Shown: piece after piece, positions 18,800-28,663 of the stretch
Layout: the number at the start of each line of letters is the position of its first letter
Numbering within the stretch: position 1 is the stretch's first letter
Origin: Sphingobacterium micropteri
Lineage (GTDB): Bacteria > Bacteroidota > Bacteroidia > Sphingobacteriales > Sphingobacteriaceae
NCBI RefSeq assembly: GCF_014692515.1
Contig: NZ_JACOIK010000009.1
Location: 209,691 to 273,690 of the forward strand
DNA length: 64,000 nucleotides
Reading direction: 5' to 3'
Notes under the pieces: generated by a model
What the model was told of the DNA's origin: nothing
The model's input: only the letters and a program-made list of their open reading frames with translations
Database searches by the model: none
Position numbers and translations under genes: made by a program

Positions 18800-19387
18800 T
18801 TATTGATTCAAAAGTAAGAAAACATAAATATAAATCCACAAAAGATCGAGAAAATGCCAAAAAATAGTGGCTAAATTCATGCGGAATTGGTTGTCCGGAA
18901 ATGGGATAGGCTTCATAGCTCCCCATAAACATCTTACCAACACGATCAAACCCGCAATAATATGTGCTAAATGCATCCCCGTAAACACATAGATAAACGA
19001 TTGTGATGCATTATTATTTATAAAAGTAATATCCCGACTCACCAATACTGACCAAGCATCCACCTGCAAGACAAAAAACACAACCCCCAATACAATGGTC
19101 AGCAATAAAAATAACTTTTGTTTACCTAATTGCTCCAGCTTCGTCGCGCGATAACCTAAATGCAGTGTCAAACTGCTGAATACGATCACGATCGTACTAT
19201 ATATAAAAGTATTAGGCAAAATAGTCTTTATTCCTTTATCAACTCCACCAGCTGTATACACGATGAATCCGCTGGACAACGCCGCAAACATCATAAACAT
19301 ACCAATCATTCCCAGCCAAAGGTTAAACTTTTTAGCCTTCCTTGATTGCATCAATTCTTCCGTTGTATAATCGTCCGTATGCTCCAT
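18800..19387 (-). CDS. Second, short cytochrome c oxidase subunit III-like protein
   Basis: This 195-aa membrane protein with five predicted helices has the subunit III motifs MFAALSSGFIVY, FTGMHLAHIIAGLIVL and the final ATIFWHFLDLLWIYIYVFLLL. It corresponds to the five-helix COX3 form of quinol and caa3 oxidases. It begins right after the heme O synthase stop codon with no gap, and ends ten bases before the longer subunit III. Whether both are in one enzyme at the same time cannot be read from sequence. Confidence 0.85.
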   Translation of the reverse strand: MEHTDDYTTEELMQSRKAKKFNLWLGMIGMFMMFAALSSGFIVYTAGGVDKGIKTILPNTFIYSTIVIVFSSLTLHLGYRATKLEQLGKQKLFLLLTIVLGVVFFVLQVDAWSVLVSRDITFINNNASQSFIYVFTGMHLAHIIAGLIVLVRCLWGAMKPIPFPDNQFRMNLATIFWHFLDLLWIYIYVFLLLNQ

Positions 19388-20296
19388 CTATTTCAAAGGA
19401 ATAAAATCAAATAACAAAACCAATTGCGTTAGTGGCAAATAAATGAATGATGTGAACATCACTTTCTTTGCCGTGGCATCGGTCATTTCTTTTATGTGCT
19501 TAAAACCATAATAAGCAAACAACAAACCGCCCACCAGCGACACCACCGTAAATACCCAACCACCGAAACCGTAATATAGGGGCAGTACACCTACCGGAAC
19601 CATTAATACGGCCGAAATAAAAATCATCCAAGCTGAGATTGTATCTTTTTTTGTTGTCGGTAATAGCCTAAACCCCGCTCGCTTATAATCCTCATCAGCA
19701 ACCCAGGCAATCGCCCAAAAATGTGGAAATTGCCAAAAAAACTGAATCAAAAACAATACCCACGGCGTGATTACAATAGCCGCTTCACTAACTGCTGCGT
19801 ATTCAAAACCAAAGCCCGCAGACTTAAAAGCGGCATAATACCCAATCAGGGGCGGCAATGCGCCTGGAAACGCACCTACAAACACCGCTATTGGCGATTT
19901 TTGCTTTAATGGCGTGTATACAAACGCATACAGGATGATCGCAAAAACCGAGAGTAAGCCGGCTAAAAAATTAAGCCTGACCAGCAACAAGGTACCGAAA
20001 ATCCCCATAAACAAGCTTAATACCAATGCTTGTCCAGTAGTCATCCTACCCGCCGGCAGCGGTCGATCTTCCGTCCTCTTCATCAGCTTATCGAGGTCGC
20101 GCTCGATAATTTCATTAAAACCGTTTGCAGAACCGGTTATCAGAAATCCACCAATTGTCAAAATCAACCAGTTTATCCAAATAATATCGTCCTGTTGTCT
20201 GGCTCCAATCAAAAACGAAATAGAAGCTGAAAAAACAACGGTTAGGGTCAACCTAAGCTTAACTAATTTATTGAAATCAGAAATGAACTGCTTCAT
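19388..20296 (-). CDS. ctaB: Protoheme IX farnesyltransferase (heme O synthase)
   Basis: This 302-aa polytopic UbiA-family prenyltransferase attaches farnesyl to the vinyl group of heme B to make heme O. The two Asp-rich motifs are visible: the first around NGFNEIIERDLDKLMKRTEDRPLPAG, the second in the loop WAIAWVADEDYKRAGFRLLP. Conserved GALPPLIGYYA is also present. The product is passed to CtaA, encoded just upstream, to make heme A for the oxidase. A 72-base gap separates it from ctaA, the largest gap in this operon. Confidence 0.94.
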   Translation of the reverse strand: MKQFISDFNKLVKLRLTLTVVFSASISFLIGARQQDDIIWINWLILTIGGFLITGSANGFNEIIERDLDKLMKRTEDRPLPAGRMTTGQALVLSLFMGIFGTLLLVRLNFLAGLLSVFAIILYAFVYTPLKQKSPIAVFVGAFPGALPPLIGYYAAFKSAGFGFEYAAVSEAAIVITPWVLFLIQFFWQFPHFWAIAWVADEDYKRAGFRLLPTTKKDTISAWMIFISAVLMVPVGVLPLYYGFGGWVFTVVSLVGGLLFAYYGFKHIKEMTDATAKKVMFTSFIYLPLTQLVLLFDFIPLK

Positions 20297-20368
20297 GAAA
20301 ATCTTTATCCTCTTCTAAAAATGAACAAGTATGCGTTAAAACCACAAATGTCTGCAACTTTGCTCATA

Positions 20369-21412
20369 CTATCGTTTTAATTTTGTCATTAATAGCATCA
20401 AATAGTACAAGGCGCCAAAAAACAAGCTAGCGATAACCAAATGTGTAGTTTGTGCAACCGCCGGCACATTAAAACGAGCTAGAATAATTCCGGACATCAT
20501 CTGAATGCCAATTAAAATTAGTACAGCCCAAGCGTATTTACTTTGCAATGTCAATGAACTAAACTTATTTTTCACAAGAAAGAACAATACCACTGTTGTC
20601 CCTAATGATACATAAGCCAATATACGATGTATATCATAAGACGATCCTAACCGGGAAATCCATTCCTGACGAGAAACGCCTTCATCGTTTAAATGATCTA
20701 TAGCTTCCCTAACTCCTGTTCCATACACCACCTGTACCACCGTTAATACCAATAGAAATATAGCTATCCCCTTCAACAGATCAAAACGATGATTAATGAG
20801 GATACTTTTATTTCGCATCGTTGTGGCCAGGTAAAATGTATATATACTAATGGCCACAATAACCAATGCTAAAAGCATGTGCACGGTAATAATCCAAGGC
20901 ATCAAATTCGTCGAAACAACGATAGATCCAAGCCAAGCCTGAATAATTACTACAAAAAGATTCAGAACGCTCCACCAAACAATAGATGGCTTACTTTTCC
21001 AATACGTAAACGAGAACAGGGCAGAAAACAACAAACAAAAACCCACTATAACACCAGCCAAACGGTTAATGTACTCTGTCCAGGTTTTTGCGGCATTAAA
21101 TTCTTCGTGCTGCAGAATGGACTCATCGTGGCGTATTTTATCCGCCATTTCCGGATAGCCAAAGAACTCCACGATTCTTGCAAAACGTTGATTCTTTTTA
21201 GCCCTTCCTTCAATATAATGTTCCTCATATCCCGCGGGAAGTTGTGAAACATCTGTCGGCGGGATTATGCGGTTAAAGCATTTGGGCCAATCGGGACATC
21301 CCATTCCTGATCCTGTACTTCTGACGATTCCACCTGCTGTGATAACAAGGAACAGAACAAAGATCGTAATCCTGTTTGTTCTAATGAATCGCTTTTCCGT
21401 ACCGGGATACAT
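20369..21412 (-). CDS. ctaA: Heme A synthase (COX15/CtaA)
   Basis: This 347-aa eight-helix membrane protein converts heme O to heme A. It begins FIRTNRITIFVLFLVITAGGIVRSTGSGMGCPDWPKCF, with the typical N-terminal GxVRxTGSGxxCPDWPxC region including its Cys pair. Heme-ligand His residues are seen in NAAKTWTEYINRLAG (where the family often has EYxHR), ITVHMLLALVIV, YDIHRILAYVSLG and AQTTHLVIAS. In the first of these the usual EHxHR His is Asn, a variant to note. It lies 32 bases after ctaD. Function is secure from family and operon context. Confidence 0.92.
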   Translation of the reverse strand: MYPGTEKRFIRTNRITIFVLFLVITAGGIVRSTGSGMGCPDWPKCFNRIIPPTDVSQLPAGYEEHYIEGRAKKNQRFARIVEFFGYPEMADKIRHDESILQHEEFNAAKTWTEYINRLAGVIVGFCLLFSALFSFTYWKSKPSIVWWSVLNLFVVIIQAWLGSIVVSTNLMPWIITVHMLLALVIVAISIYTFYLATTMRNKSILINHRFDLLKGIAIFLLVLTVVQVVYGTGVREAIDHLNDEGVSRQEWISRLGSSYDIHRILAYVSLGTTVVLFFLVKNKFSSLTLQSKYAWAVLILIGIQMMSGIILARFNVPAVAQTTHLVIASLFFGALYYLMLLMTKLKR

Positions 21413-21444
21413 AACACACCTCTTCTCTCTACTTCTACGTGATT

Positions 21445-23322
21445 TTATCCTTCGATTATTTCTCTATTATTCTCCTTGTTCCATTCATTCTGAATGCGGA
21501 TAGCCTCTTCGTTGCCTTCAAAATCATGCGGCAAGTTCGAGCTCATCGTTTCAGAGAACGGTACGGTCTGCGGGATGAAATCCGTATCATGACCCGGTTT
21601 ACTATAATCGTAAGGCCAACGATAGACCGTAGGAATTTCACCCGGCCAGTTTCCGTGTATATGTTCTACTGGTGTAGTCCATTCCAATGTATTGGAATTC
21701 CATGGGTTTTGTGTCGCTTTCTTGCCTTTCCAAATAGAAGCAAAGAAATTCCATAAGAAAGCTACTTGTGCAAGACCCGCAATAATAGCAGCCCAAGTAA
21801 TTAGTAAGTTTACGGAAATCCACTTATCCATGAACGGGAATGCCGTAAATGTATAATAACGACGAGGTACACCATCGATACCCATAAAGTGCATCGGGAA
21901 GAACACCAAATACGCGCCGATAAATGTTAACCAAAAGTGAAGATATCCCAATTTTGTATCCATCATACGTCCAAACATTTTTGGATACCAATGATAGACA
22001 CCAGCCAACATACCGAAAATAGATGCCGATCCCATCACTAAGTGGAAGTGGGCTACCACAAAATATGTATCATGCAGGTTAATGTCCAAGGCAGCGTTAC
22101 CCAAATACAAACCTGTAAGACCACCCGACACAAAGAATGAAACCATACCGATAGCGAACATCATCGCCGGTGTGAAACGTATATTACCTCTCCATAGTGT
22201 AGCTATATAGTTAAATGCTTTCACTGCAGACGGTACAGCAATAATCAACGTCGTAATCATGAATACGCCTCCTAAGAACGGATTCATACCGGTCACAAAC
22301 ATGTGGTGCCCCCAAACGATAAATGACAACACGGTAATACCAACCAAAGAGTACACCATCGCATGGTATCCAAAGATTGGTTTGCGGGAGTTTGTAGATA
22401 TAATTTCAGAAGTTAAACCTAATGCCGGCATAACTACGATATATACCTCTGGGTGACCTAAGAACCAGAACAAGTGCTGGAATAAAATAGGTGATCCACC
22501 TTCGTTTGGTAAAATTTCACCTTGAACCACTAAATCGGAAAGGTAGAACGATGTGCCTACCGAACGGTCAAAGAATAGAAGCACAACAGCTGAAACCAAT
22601 ACGGGGAATGACAACAAACCAACGATAGCTGTTAGGAAGAATGCCCATATTGTTAATGGCATTTTCCAAAGGTCCATCCCTTTTGTACGCATATTCAATA
22701 CGGTACTGATATAGTTTACGCCACCCAATACCTGAGAAGCGATAAACAAGGTCATACTAATCAACCACAATGTCATCCCCAAACCAGACCCCGGAATGGA
22801 AGTCGGCACGGACGATAATGGAGGATAAATAGTCCACCCGGCAGAAGCAGGTCCGCTTTCAACGAAGAAAGACGCTACCATGATAACACACGCCGTAAAG
22901 AAGAACCAATAAGACAACATATTCATTAAAGGTGACGCCATATCACGTGCACCCAATTGATATGGAATCAATAAGTTACTGAAGGTACCTGACAAACCAG
23001 CTGTCAATACAAAGAATACCATCATGGTACCGTGAATAGTCACCAACGATAGGAAAAATTCGGGTTTGATTCGTCCACCTTCGGCCCATTTACCTAAGAA
23101 GACTTCTAAAATCGGGAAATCTGTATCCGGCCAAGCTAATTGGATACGGAATAAGATGGAAAGCAACATAGCGAAGACTGCCATCACAATACCTGTGATC
23201 AAAAATTGCTTCGCAATCATCTTGTGATCCTGACTGAAGATATACTTCGTCAAAAAGGTCTCTTGATGATGATCATGTGCGTCATGATGCGCTGCGCCGT
23301 GCGATATAACTGTACTTGACAT
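21445..23322 (-). CDS. ctaD: Cytochrome c oxidase subunit I
   Basis: This 625-aa catalytic subunit holds heme a and the heme a3/CuB centre. The family signatures are clear: HGTMMVFFVLTAGLSG with a heme ligand, the CuB and cross-linked Tyr motif WFLGHPEVYIVVMPALG, GHHMFVTGMNP, and the paired His of DTYFVVAHFHLVMG. The N-terminus has a His-rich stretch (HGAAHHDAHDHHQE). The C-terminus is hydrophilic with a Trp/Pro-rich segment. It is the usual A-type subunit I of Bacteroidota, encoded 19 bases after subunit II. Confidence 0.96.
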   Translation of the reverse strand: MSSTVISHGAAHHDAHDHHQETFLTKYIFSQDHKMIAKQFLITGIVMAVFAMLLSILFRIQLAWPDTDFPILEVFLGKWAEGGRIKPEFFLSLVTIHGTMMVFFVLTAGLSGTFSNLLIPYQLGARDMASPLMNMLSYWFFFTACVIMVASFFVESGPASAGWTIYPPLSSVPTSIPGSGLGMTLWLISMTLFIASQVLGGVNYISTVLNMRTKGMDLWKMPLTIWAFFLTAIVGLLSFPVLVSAVVLLFFDRSVGTSFYLSDLVVQGEILPNEGGSPILFQHLFWFLGHPEVYIVVMPALGLTSEIISTNSRKPIFGYHAMVYSLVGITVLSFIVWGHHMFVTGMNPFLGGVFMITTLIIAVPSAVKAFNYIATLWRGNIRFTPAMMFAIGMVSFFVSGGLTGLYLGNAALDINLHDTYFVVAHFHLVMGSASIFGMLAGVYHWYPKMFGRMMDTKLGYLHFWLTFIGAYLVFFPMHFMGIDGVPRRYYTFTAFPFMDKWISVNLLITWAAIIAGLAQVAFLWNFFASIWKGKKATQNPWNSNTLEWTTPVEHIHGNWPGEIPTVYRWPYDYSKPGHDTDFIPQTVPFSETMSSNLPHDFEGNEEAIRIQNEWNKENNREIIEG

Positions 23323-23341
23323 ATTCGTTTTATAAATTTCT

Positions 23342-24685
23342 TTAGTTTAATGAAGCTGTAGTGAATTCTTTCGAATCTCCCGAATCTACCGCGGCAAATT
23401 CTTTCTGCAAATCTTCAGTAAAATACTTATTCTGCGTACTCAACCATTCTTTATATTCTTCCTCCGTAACTACAACAACTTTTTTCTGCATATTGTAGTG
23501 ACCCGATCCACAAATCTTGTTACAAAGCATTACAAAATCGTACTTCGGATCGTTCATTTTCTCACGCATATCTTCCGTAGTCATTGTTGGCGTAAACTGG
23601 AAGTAGTTGGTCATTCCCGGTACTGCATTTATCTGTACACGGAAGTCAGGAATATAGAACGAGTGAATAATATCTTTTGAAATAATATGGAAACGCACAG
23701 ATTTATTTACCGGAATAACAATGTCTGATGCCTGGATATCATCCCACGCATGCTTATCATTAAAATCGATACCATAGGAGTTCATCGGTGTCGTCATTTT
23801 ATAGTTACGTTTCCCGATTACCCCATCAGCTCCTGGATAACGAATTTGCCATTGGAACTGCTCGCCCAAAACTTCCACCTGAATAGCAGATTTCTGCAAA
23901 TCCTCCGGAACATTGGTAATAGATCTCCAAGTAAAGAAACCGAACAATACCAAAACCGTCAGTACAACAGCTGGTACAATTGTCCAAATTTTCTCTATCG
24001 TATCGTTATGTGGATAATAGTACGCTTTTGTTCCTTTACGCATTCTATAGATATACGGGAACGTCAATAGTAAAATATGTACCAGTACCAATACAATGGT
24101 GATGATCACCGTCGTAATGATAAACATGGTATCTATACGTTCACCGTGTTCCGTAACTGCCGAACGCCAAGCCCAATCTCCCCAAACTGCATACCCATAG
24201 TATACAAAGCCTAAAAAAGCAACTAGGAATATAACCAATAGAACCGACTGAAACGTGTTGTTCGCAAAAGGATTGTATTTGCCATTCATTTTACGAGTAA
24301 GCTCATAAATAGCCAATACCTTACCAACAACCGCCACAACTGTACAAACAATTAAAAATAAAAGAATGTAGTAAGTCATGTTTTTATAAACCTGTGGGTC
24401 TATCTGAGACCCCTCATCAACTACCGTAGAAGATGATGATGACGATGATGAGGTCGTTGTTGTTGCGGTCGCAGCCTCACCATCCGCCGCCGTCGTATCC
24501 GCTACCACTCCTGTTGCAGCGGTATCAGCCTCCCCCTCATCAACCGTATCAGCAGTGGCTGAAACAGCGGTATCTTGGGCTAATGAATCTTGCTGAAACG
24601 CAAAACTTGGTGTAGAGAACAACAATCCTACGGCTAGTAAGCATCCCAACACGGCTCTGAATCTGTTATTAATTTTAAATTTCAT
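23342..24685 (-). CDS. ctaC: Cytochrome c oxidase subunit II with long N-terminal linker
   Basis: This 447-aa subunit carries the CuA site: VMLCNKICGSGHYNM gives the two Cys, His and Met ligands, and HSFYIPDFRVQINAVPGM the other His. It is long for the family. The signal peptide is followed by an Asp/Ala/Thr/Ser-rich stretch (about 32-95, including a run of Ser), then a membrane helix (about 103-125), a second at about 147-170 and a pair at about 185-250 before the cupredoxin domain. No CxxCH heme motif is present, so the electron donor must be a separate cytochrome, probably one of the complex III hemes. It starts 45 bases after actF. Confidence 0.94.
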   Translation of the reverse strand: MKFKINNRFRAVLGCLLAVGLLFSTPSFAFQQDSLAQDTAVSATADTVDEGEADTAATGVVADTTAADGEAATATTTTSSSSSSSSTVVDEGSQIDPQVYKNMTYYILLFLIVCTVVAVVGKVLAIYELTRKMNGKYNPFANNTFQSVLLVIFLVAFLGFVYYGYAVWGDWAWRSAVTEHGERIDTMFIITTVIITIVLVLVHILLLTFPYIYRMRKGTKAYYYPHNDTIEKIWTIVPAVVLTVLVLFGFFTWRSITNVPEDLQKSAIQVEVLGEQFQWQIRYPGADGVIGKRNYKMTTPMNSYGIDFNDKHAWDDIQASDIVIPVNKSVRFHIISKDIIHSFYIPDFRVQINAVPGMTNYFQFTPTMTTEDMREKMNDPKYDFVMLCNKICGSGHYNMQKKVVVVTEEEYKEWLSTQNKYFTEDLQKEFAAVDSGDSKEFTTASLN

Positions 24686-24730
24686 TTCTTATTAAAACGT
24701 TTAAACGTATTCTTATGCAATGATTAGAAA

Positions 24731-25966
24731 CTATATTTGATGATGTAAACTCTCCTCCAAAAACGGATGATTCTTAGGAGCCAACGCATGTTTGCTCAAC
24801 TTACTCATCACGAGGAATGTGAATAATCCGACAAAACCTATAGCTGTTCCAATCTCGATAAATCCAAATCCACGATGACTTTCAACGGTACCTGGCATAA
24901 TCATAATATAATAATCTAACCAGTGTCCACATAATAATAAGATAGCGGTGAACAGCAGTGCGTTTGAACTCCGTATCCGACTTCTATCTACCAAAAGCAA
25001 CAGCGGAGCTAAAAAGTTGATCACAATATTCAACCAAAACCAAGGTTTATATTCAGGCTCCCATCTTTTGTAGAAATATACGGTTTCTTCCGGAATATTA
25101 GCATACCAAATTAACATAAACTGGGCAAACCACACGTAAGTCCAAAAGATCGAGAAACCGAACAATAATTTACCCAAATCATGCAAATGATTTTCGTTTA
25201 CCCATGACAAATATCCAGCTTTCTTCACCAACACCAAAATGATAATAATAGTAGCCAGTCCACTAACCCACATAGCGGCGAAGTTATACCATCCGAACAT
25301 GGTCGAGAACCAGTGTGCTTCTAATGACATCACGGTATCAAAAGACCATATTGGTGTCGTAAAACCAAAAATAACCAAGAAAATAGCAGATAATTTAAAA
25401 CTCTTTTTATAAGAATTCAATCCACCCTCTAAATCCTCTTGATAAGACAATTTCGCTAAAATAAAGGCAAATATACTATATGATCCCATGAACAAAATTT
25501 GACGAATCAAAAATCCAGGAACATTCAAAAATGCTTGTTTGCCCGCGACCAAAGCGTCATAGTTCGGACTATTTTCATCCATTAAGCCATCCGCATGCCA
25601 ATGGTGATATAAATTATGAGTGAATAAGCCTAAACCTACGATAACAAACAAGATAAACGCCGCTATAGGCAATACGCTAGCCATGGCCTGCGGTATACGG
25701 ATTAAACCCGCTGACCAACCTGATTGCGTGACAAATTGCAATGCTAAGAAAAATGCACCCGCGGCACATACGCAAGTGAAATAATAACCCATCAATAATA
25801 GGTTAGCGTATGTACGTTCAACCATAATATGGTCACTTGATAGAAGGCCGAAAGCGATAGCTACCACCCCTACAGCAATTCCAACCAAGCTGAGTATCTT
25901 AGCGATACCAGCGAATTGAAATTTTTCGCCGAAATTATAATCGTGATGATGATTGTGAGTTCCCAT
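24731..25966 (-). CDS. actF: Alternative complex III membrane subunit ActF
   Basis: This 411-aa polytopic membrane protein (about ten helices) is homologous to the NrfD-like subunit ActC of the same complex. The N-terminus is His-rich (MGTHNHHHDYNFGEKF). Motifs such as GYYFTCVCAAGAFFLALQFV, WSFDTVMSLEAHWFSTMFGWY and WFAQFMLIWYANIPEE are typical of quinol:cytochrome c oxidoreductase ActF. With ActC it forms the quinol-side membrane core of alternative complex III, which replaces cytochrome bc1. It sits between actE and oxidase subunit II, linking the two respiratory modules. Confidence 0.9.
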   Translation of the reverse strand: MGTHNHHHDYNFGEKFQFAGIAKILSLVGIAVGVVAIAFGLLSSDHIMVERTYANLLLMGYYFTCVCAAGAFFLALQFVTQSGWSAGLIRIPQAMASVLPIAAFILFVIVGLGLFTHNLYHHWHADGLMDENSPNYDALVAGKQAFLNVPGFLIRQILFMGSYSIFAFILAKLSYQEDLEGGLNSYKKSFKLSAIFLVIFGFTTPIWSFDTVMSLEAHWFSTMFGWYNFAAMWVSGLATIIIILVLVKKAGYLSWVNENHLHDLGKLLFGFSIFWTYVWFAQFMLIWYANIPEETVYFYKRWEPEYKPWFWLNIVINFLAPLLLLVDRSRIRSSNALLFTAILLLCGHWLDYYIMIMPGTVESHRGFGFIEIGTAIGFVGLFTFLVMSKLSKHALAPKNHPFLEESLHHQI

Positions 25967-25985
25967 TTACTATATTGATGTTAGA

Positions 25986-26615
25986 TTATTTTTTTTGTAA
26001 TTCCTGTACGTACATGACAACCTGCCAACGTTCCTCCGGTGACAACTGTGAAGCATGCGAGCCCATCGAGTTGTGCCCATAATAAATCGTATGGTATATT
26101 TTACCTACCGAAAGTTCGCTCATTGCTCCACCACGTGATGAATTTGCGCCATCAGATTTCTGATAGGATGGTGGAGGAGGAAAATTCTCTAAGGCACGGG
26201 TGCCACGTGAATCCGTTACAGAACGATCTTTCGTAATAGGACCATCTCCCTTACCGTCTTTACCGTGACATACTGCACAGTACGTATGATATAAAGCATC
26301 TCCTTTCGCCAAGTTTGCCTCTGTAACAGCCAACGGATTAGTCAGTTCCCTGCCCGCACGTTCGTATTCCTCTAATGAGTTGTCAAATTCAAACCGCTCA
26401 AAACCAATCGGCGTCGTGTTCTCCGGTGGAAGTTGCGCCGTCATTTTATTCTTAAAATTATTATTTGGCTGATCCGGATTGTAAGCAATCGGATCATACA
26501 TATTTCTGGAGAATTCCCATCCTGTACTACGCGTCTTTCCATCGCCACAGCTGGAAACTACCGCCGCCAAAGCAAATGCGGCGCATACAGATCCAAGAAA
26601 ATTCTTCTTATTCAT
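25986..26615 (-). CDS. actE: Alternative complex III monoheme cytochrome c subunit ActE
   Basis: This is a lipoprotein cytochrome of 209 aa from the start at 26615 (lipobox VSSC, Cys23). The single heme motif CAVCHGKDGKGDG lies in a class I cytochrome fold, with a probable axial Met in MSELSVGKIYHTIYYGHNSMGSHA. The frame is open to an ATG at 26663, but the 26615 start overlaps the actD stop by eight bases (ATGAATAA) and gives a proper lipoprotein signal, so it is preferred. It passes electrons from the multiheme subunit towards the oxidase. Confidence 0.9.
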   Translation of the reverse strand: MNKKNFLGSVCAAFALAAVVSSCGDGKTRSTGWEFSRNMYDPIAYNPDQPNNNFKNKMTAQLPPENTTPIGFERFEFDNSLEEYERAGRELTNPLAVTEANLAKGDALYHTYCAVCHGKDGKGDGPITKDRSVTDSRGTRALENFPPPPSYQKSDGANSSRGGAMSELSVGKIYHTIYYGHNSMGSHASQLSPEERWQVVMYVQELQKK

Positions 26616-27144
26616 AGCTAACATATTTTCTTTCATTGTATTTAACTTCAACCGCACCAGCATCTTTTAACAAGGACTCGATTAGCGCGTGGTCTGTGTT
26701 TTCACGAGCATCTATTGCAATAATAAAACGATCATCTGAGGCTCTCAGATCCATTACGCGCGGTGCGCGGCCCGGAAATAAATGGTTGCGGAAAAAGAAC
26801 GTTGCTACCATGCCCAACGCACAGAGCAAAATAGTTACCTCAAACGTAACCGGCACAAAGTTTGGTAATGGTAGTGATGGCTTTCCCCCAATATTCATCG
26901 GCCAGTCATGTGCCATAGTATAATACAACAAGCTAAAACCTAAACAAGTTCCTAATGCGCCAAAACAAAAAGCAGCAATAGGTAAGCGAGACGGCCTCAC
27001 ACCTAGTTTAGCCTCGATTCCGTGAATAGGCATCGGCGTAAAACAATCATATATGCCGATATTGTTTGCCTGCAACTTGTCGATACCGTGCATCATTTCA
27101 TCGGGATCGGCAAAACTACCTAATATATATTTTGTATTGCTCAT
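26608..27144 (-). CDS. actD: Alternative complex III subunit ActD (DUF3341)
   Basis: This 178-aa protein belongs to the DUF3341 family. A soluble N-terminal domain (YILGSFADPDEMMHGIDKLQANNIGIYDCFTPMPIHGIE) is followed by two transmembrane helices (about 56-78 and 98-120) and a C-terminal ferredoxin-like segment (DDRFIIAIDAR...IESLLKDAGAVEV). This is the standard ActD layout. It lies between actC (six bases upstream) and actE (overlapping by eight bases). It is structural and has no cofactor. Confidence 0.9.
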   Translation of the reverse strand: MSNTKYILGSFADPDEMMHGIDKLQANNIGIYDCFTPMPIHGIEAKLGVRPSRLPIAAFCFGALGTCLGFSLLYYTMAHDWPMNIGGKPSLPLPNFVPVTFEVTILLCALGMVATFFFRNHLFPGRAPRVMDLRASDDRFIIAIDARENTDHALIESLLKDAGAVEVKYNERKYVSYE

Positions 27145-27150
27145 TGCTTA

Positions 27151-28635
27151 TTATTTTCTAACGTCTAATGCCTTAATATCTTCTTCTGAAACCGTATCAT
27201 ATTTTTCTAATGAGTTCTGGAAGAATTTCACTTGTTCATCTGGGAATACTCCTTCTTGCGCCAATTTTGTCTTCTGCTGTAAACTTGCAGATTTCAATAA
27301 TAATTTAACTTCTGCAATTGCGATACCAGGCAAGAAGCGTAAGAACAATAAGAATAGTGTGAAGAACAAGCCAATTGAACCTACGAATATACCTACGTCA
27401 ACCCATGTCGGATAGAACATTGCCCAAGAAGATGGCAGGTAATCACGGTGTAAAGAAGTTACGATAATCACAAAACGCTCAAACCACATCCCGATGTTCA
27501 CTACGATAGACAAGACCCACGAGATAGGAATACTCGTACGAATCTTCTTAAACCAGAACAACTGCGGAGAGATTACGTTGCAGGTCATCATCGCCCAATA
27601 AGCCCAAGCGTAAGGACCGGCAATACGGTTTGCAAAAGCATACATCTCATATTCTGAACCTGAATACCAAGCGATAAACAACTCCGTTAAATAAGCGATA
27701 CCCACAATAGAACCGGTTACCATAATAATCTTGTTCATCGACTCGATGTGGAACATCGTAATGTAATTCTCAAAGTTCATCACCTTACGGAGAATTAACA
27801 AGAGTGTTTGTACCATCGCAAAACCGGAGAAAATCGCCCCTGCAACGAAATACGGCGGGAAGATGGTCGTGTGCCACCCCGGAATCACCGAAGTCGCAAA
27901 GTCCATAGATACAATCGTGTGCACGGAAAGTACGAGTGGCGTAGAGATACCCGCAAGAATCAAAGAAACGATTTCAAAACGTTGCCAAGTCTTAACCGAG
28001 CCATTCCATCCGAAAGACAAAACTTTATATATCTTTTGTTTAAGTCCCGTTGCGCGGTCACGAACCGATGCAATATCTGGTAAAAGTCCACAATACCAAA
28101 ACACCAAAGACACCGTGAAATAGGTGGAAATCGCAAATGCATCCCATACCAATGGTGAATTGAAATTTACCCATAAGGATCCAAATTGGTTCGGTAATGG
28201 AAAAATCCAGTATGCTAACCATGGACGTCCCATGTGTGCAACAACATACGTAGCTGCACAGATAACGGCGAATATCGTCATCGCCTCTGCTGAACGGTTA
28301 ATGGAGTTACGCCAATTCTGACGGAAAAGTAACAATACGGCTGAAATCAACGTTCCGGCGTGACCGATACCTACCCACCATACAAAGTCGGTGATATCCC
28401 ATGCCCAACCTACCGTTTTATTCAGTCCCCAAGCGCCGATTCCCGTCCAAAAGGTATATCCGACACTCACTACCCACAACATGGCTCCTAGAGCGGCTAC
28501 AATAAAACCGATCCACCAAGCTTTGTTTGGTTTATTTTCAACCGGAAGCAAGATATCATCTGTCACTTTAGCATAAGTGATATCCTTGCCGGTTACTAAT
28601 GGTTCTCTTAATATTGATTCGTTATGCGATGACAT
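27151..28635 (-). CDS. actC: Alternative complex III NrfD-like membrane subunit ActC
   Basis: This 494-aa NrfD/PsrC-family membrane protein has about ten helices. Conserved segments include VWWVGIGHAGTLISAVLLLFRQNWRNSINRSAEAMT, PSVHTIVSMDFATSVIPGWHTTIFPPYFVAGAIFSG and WFERFVIIVTSLHRDYLPSSW. It is thought to contain the quinol oxidation site of alternative complex III and to relay protons. It follows actB by 28 bases. Confidence 0.93.
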   Translation of the reverse strand: MSSHNESILREPLVTGKDITYAKVTDDILLPVENKPNKAWWIGFIVAALGAMLWVVSVGYTFWTGIGAWGLNKTVGWAWDITDFVWWVGIGHAGTLISAVLLLFRQNWRNSINRSAEAMTIFAVICAATYVVAHMGRPWLAYWIFPLPNQFGSLWVNFNSPLVWDAFAISTYFTVSLVFWYCGLLPDIASVRDRATGLKQKIYKVLSFGWNGSVKTWQRFEIVSLILAGISTPLVLSVHTIVSMDFATSVIPGWHTTIFPPYFVAGAIFSGFAMVQTLLLILRKVMNFENYITMFHIESMNKIIMVTGSIVGIAYLTELFIAWYSGSEYEMYAFANRIAGPYAWAYWAMMTCNVISPQLFWFKKIRTSIPISWVLSIVVNIGMWFERFVIIVTSLHRDYLPSSWAMFYPTWVDVGIFVGSIGLFFTLFLLFLRFLPGIAIAEVKLLLKSASLQQKTKLAQEGVFPDEQVKFFQNSLEKYDTVSEEDIKALDVRK

Positions 28636-28663
28636 AGTTGTTTTATTTCAGATTAGAATAAAA

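Noticed and set aside
24433..24615. Plus-strand frame rich in Pro, Leu and Gln
   Set aside because: It is the shadow of the low-complexity Asp/Ala/Ser linker of oxidase subunit II.
26616..26663. Earlier start of ActE inside actD
   Set aside because: It lengthens the overlap with actD to 56 bases and places basic residues before a good lipoprotein signal at 26615.
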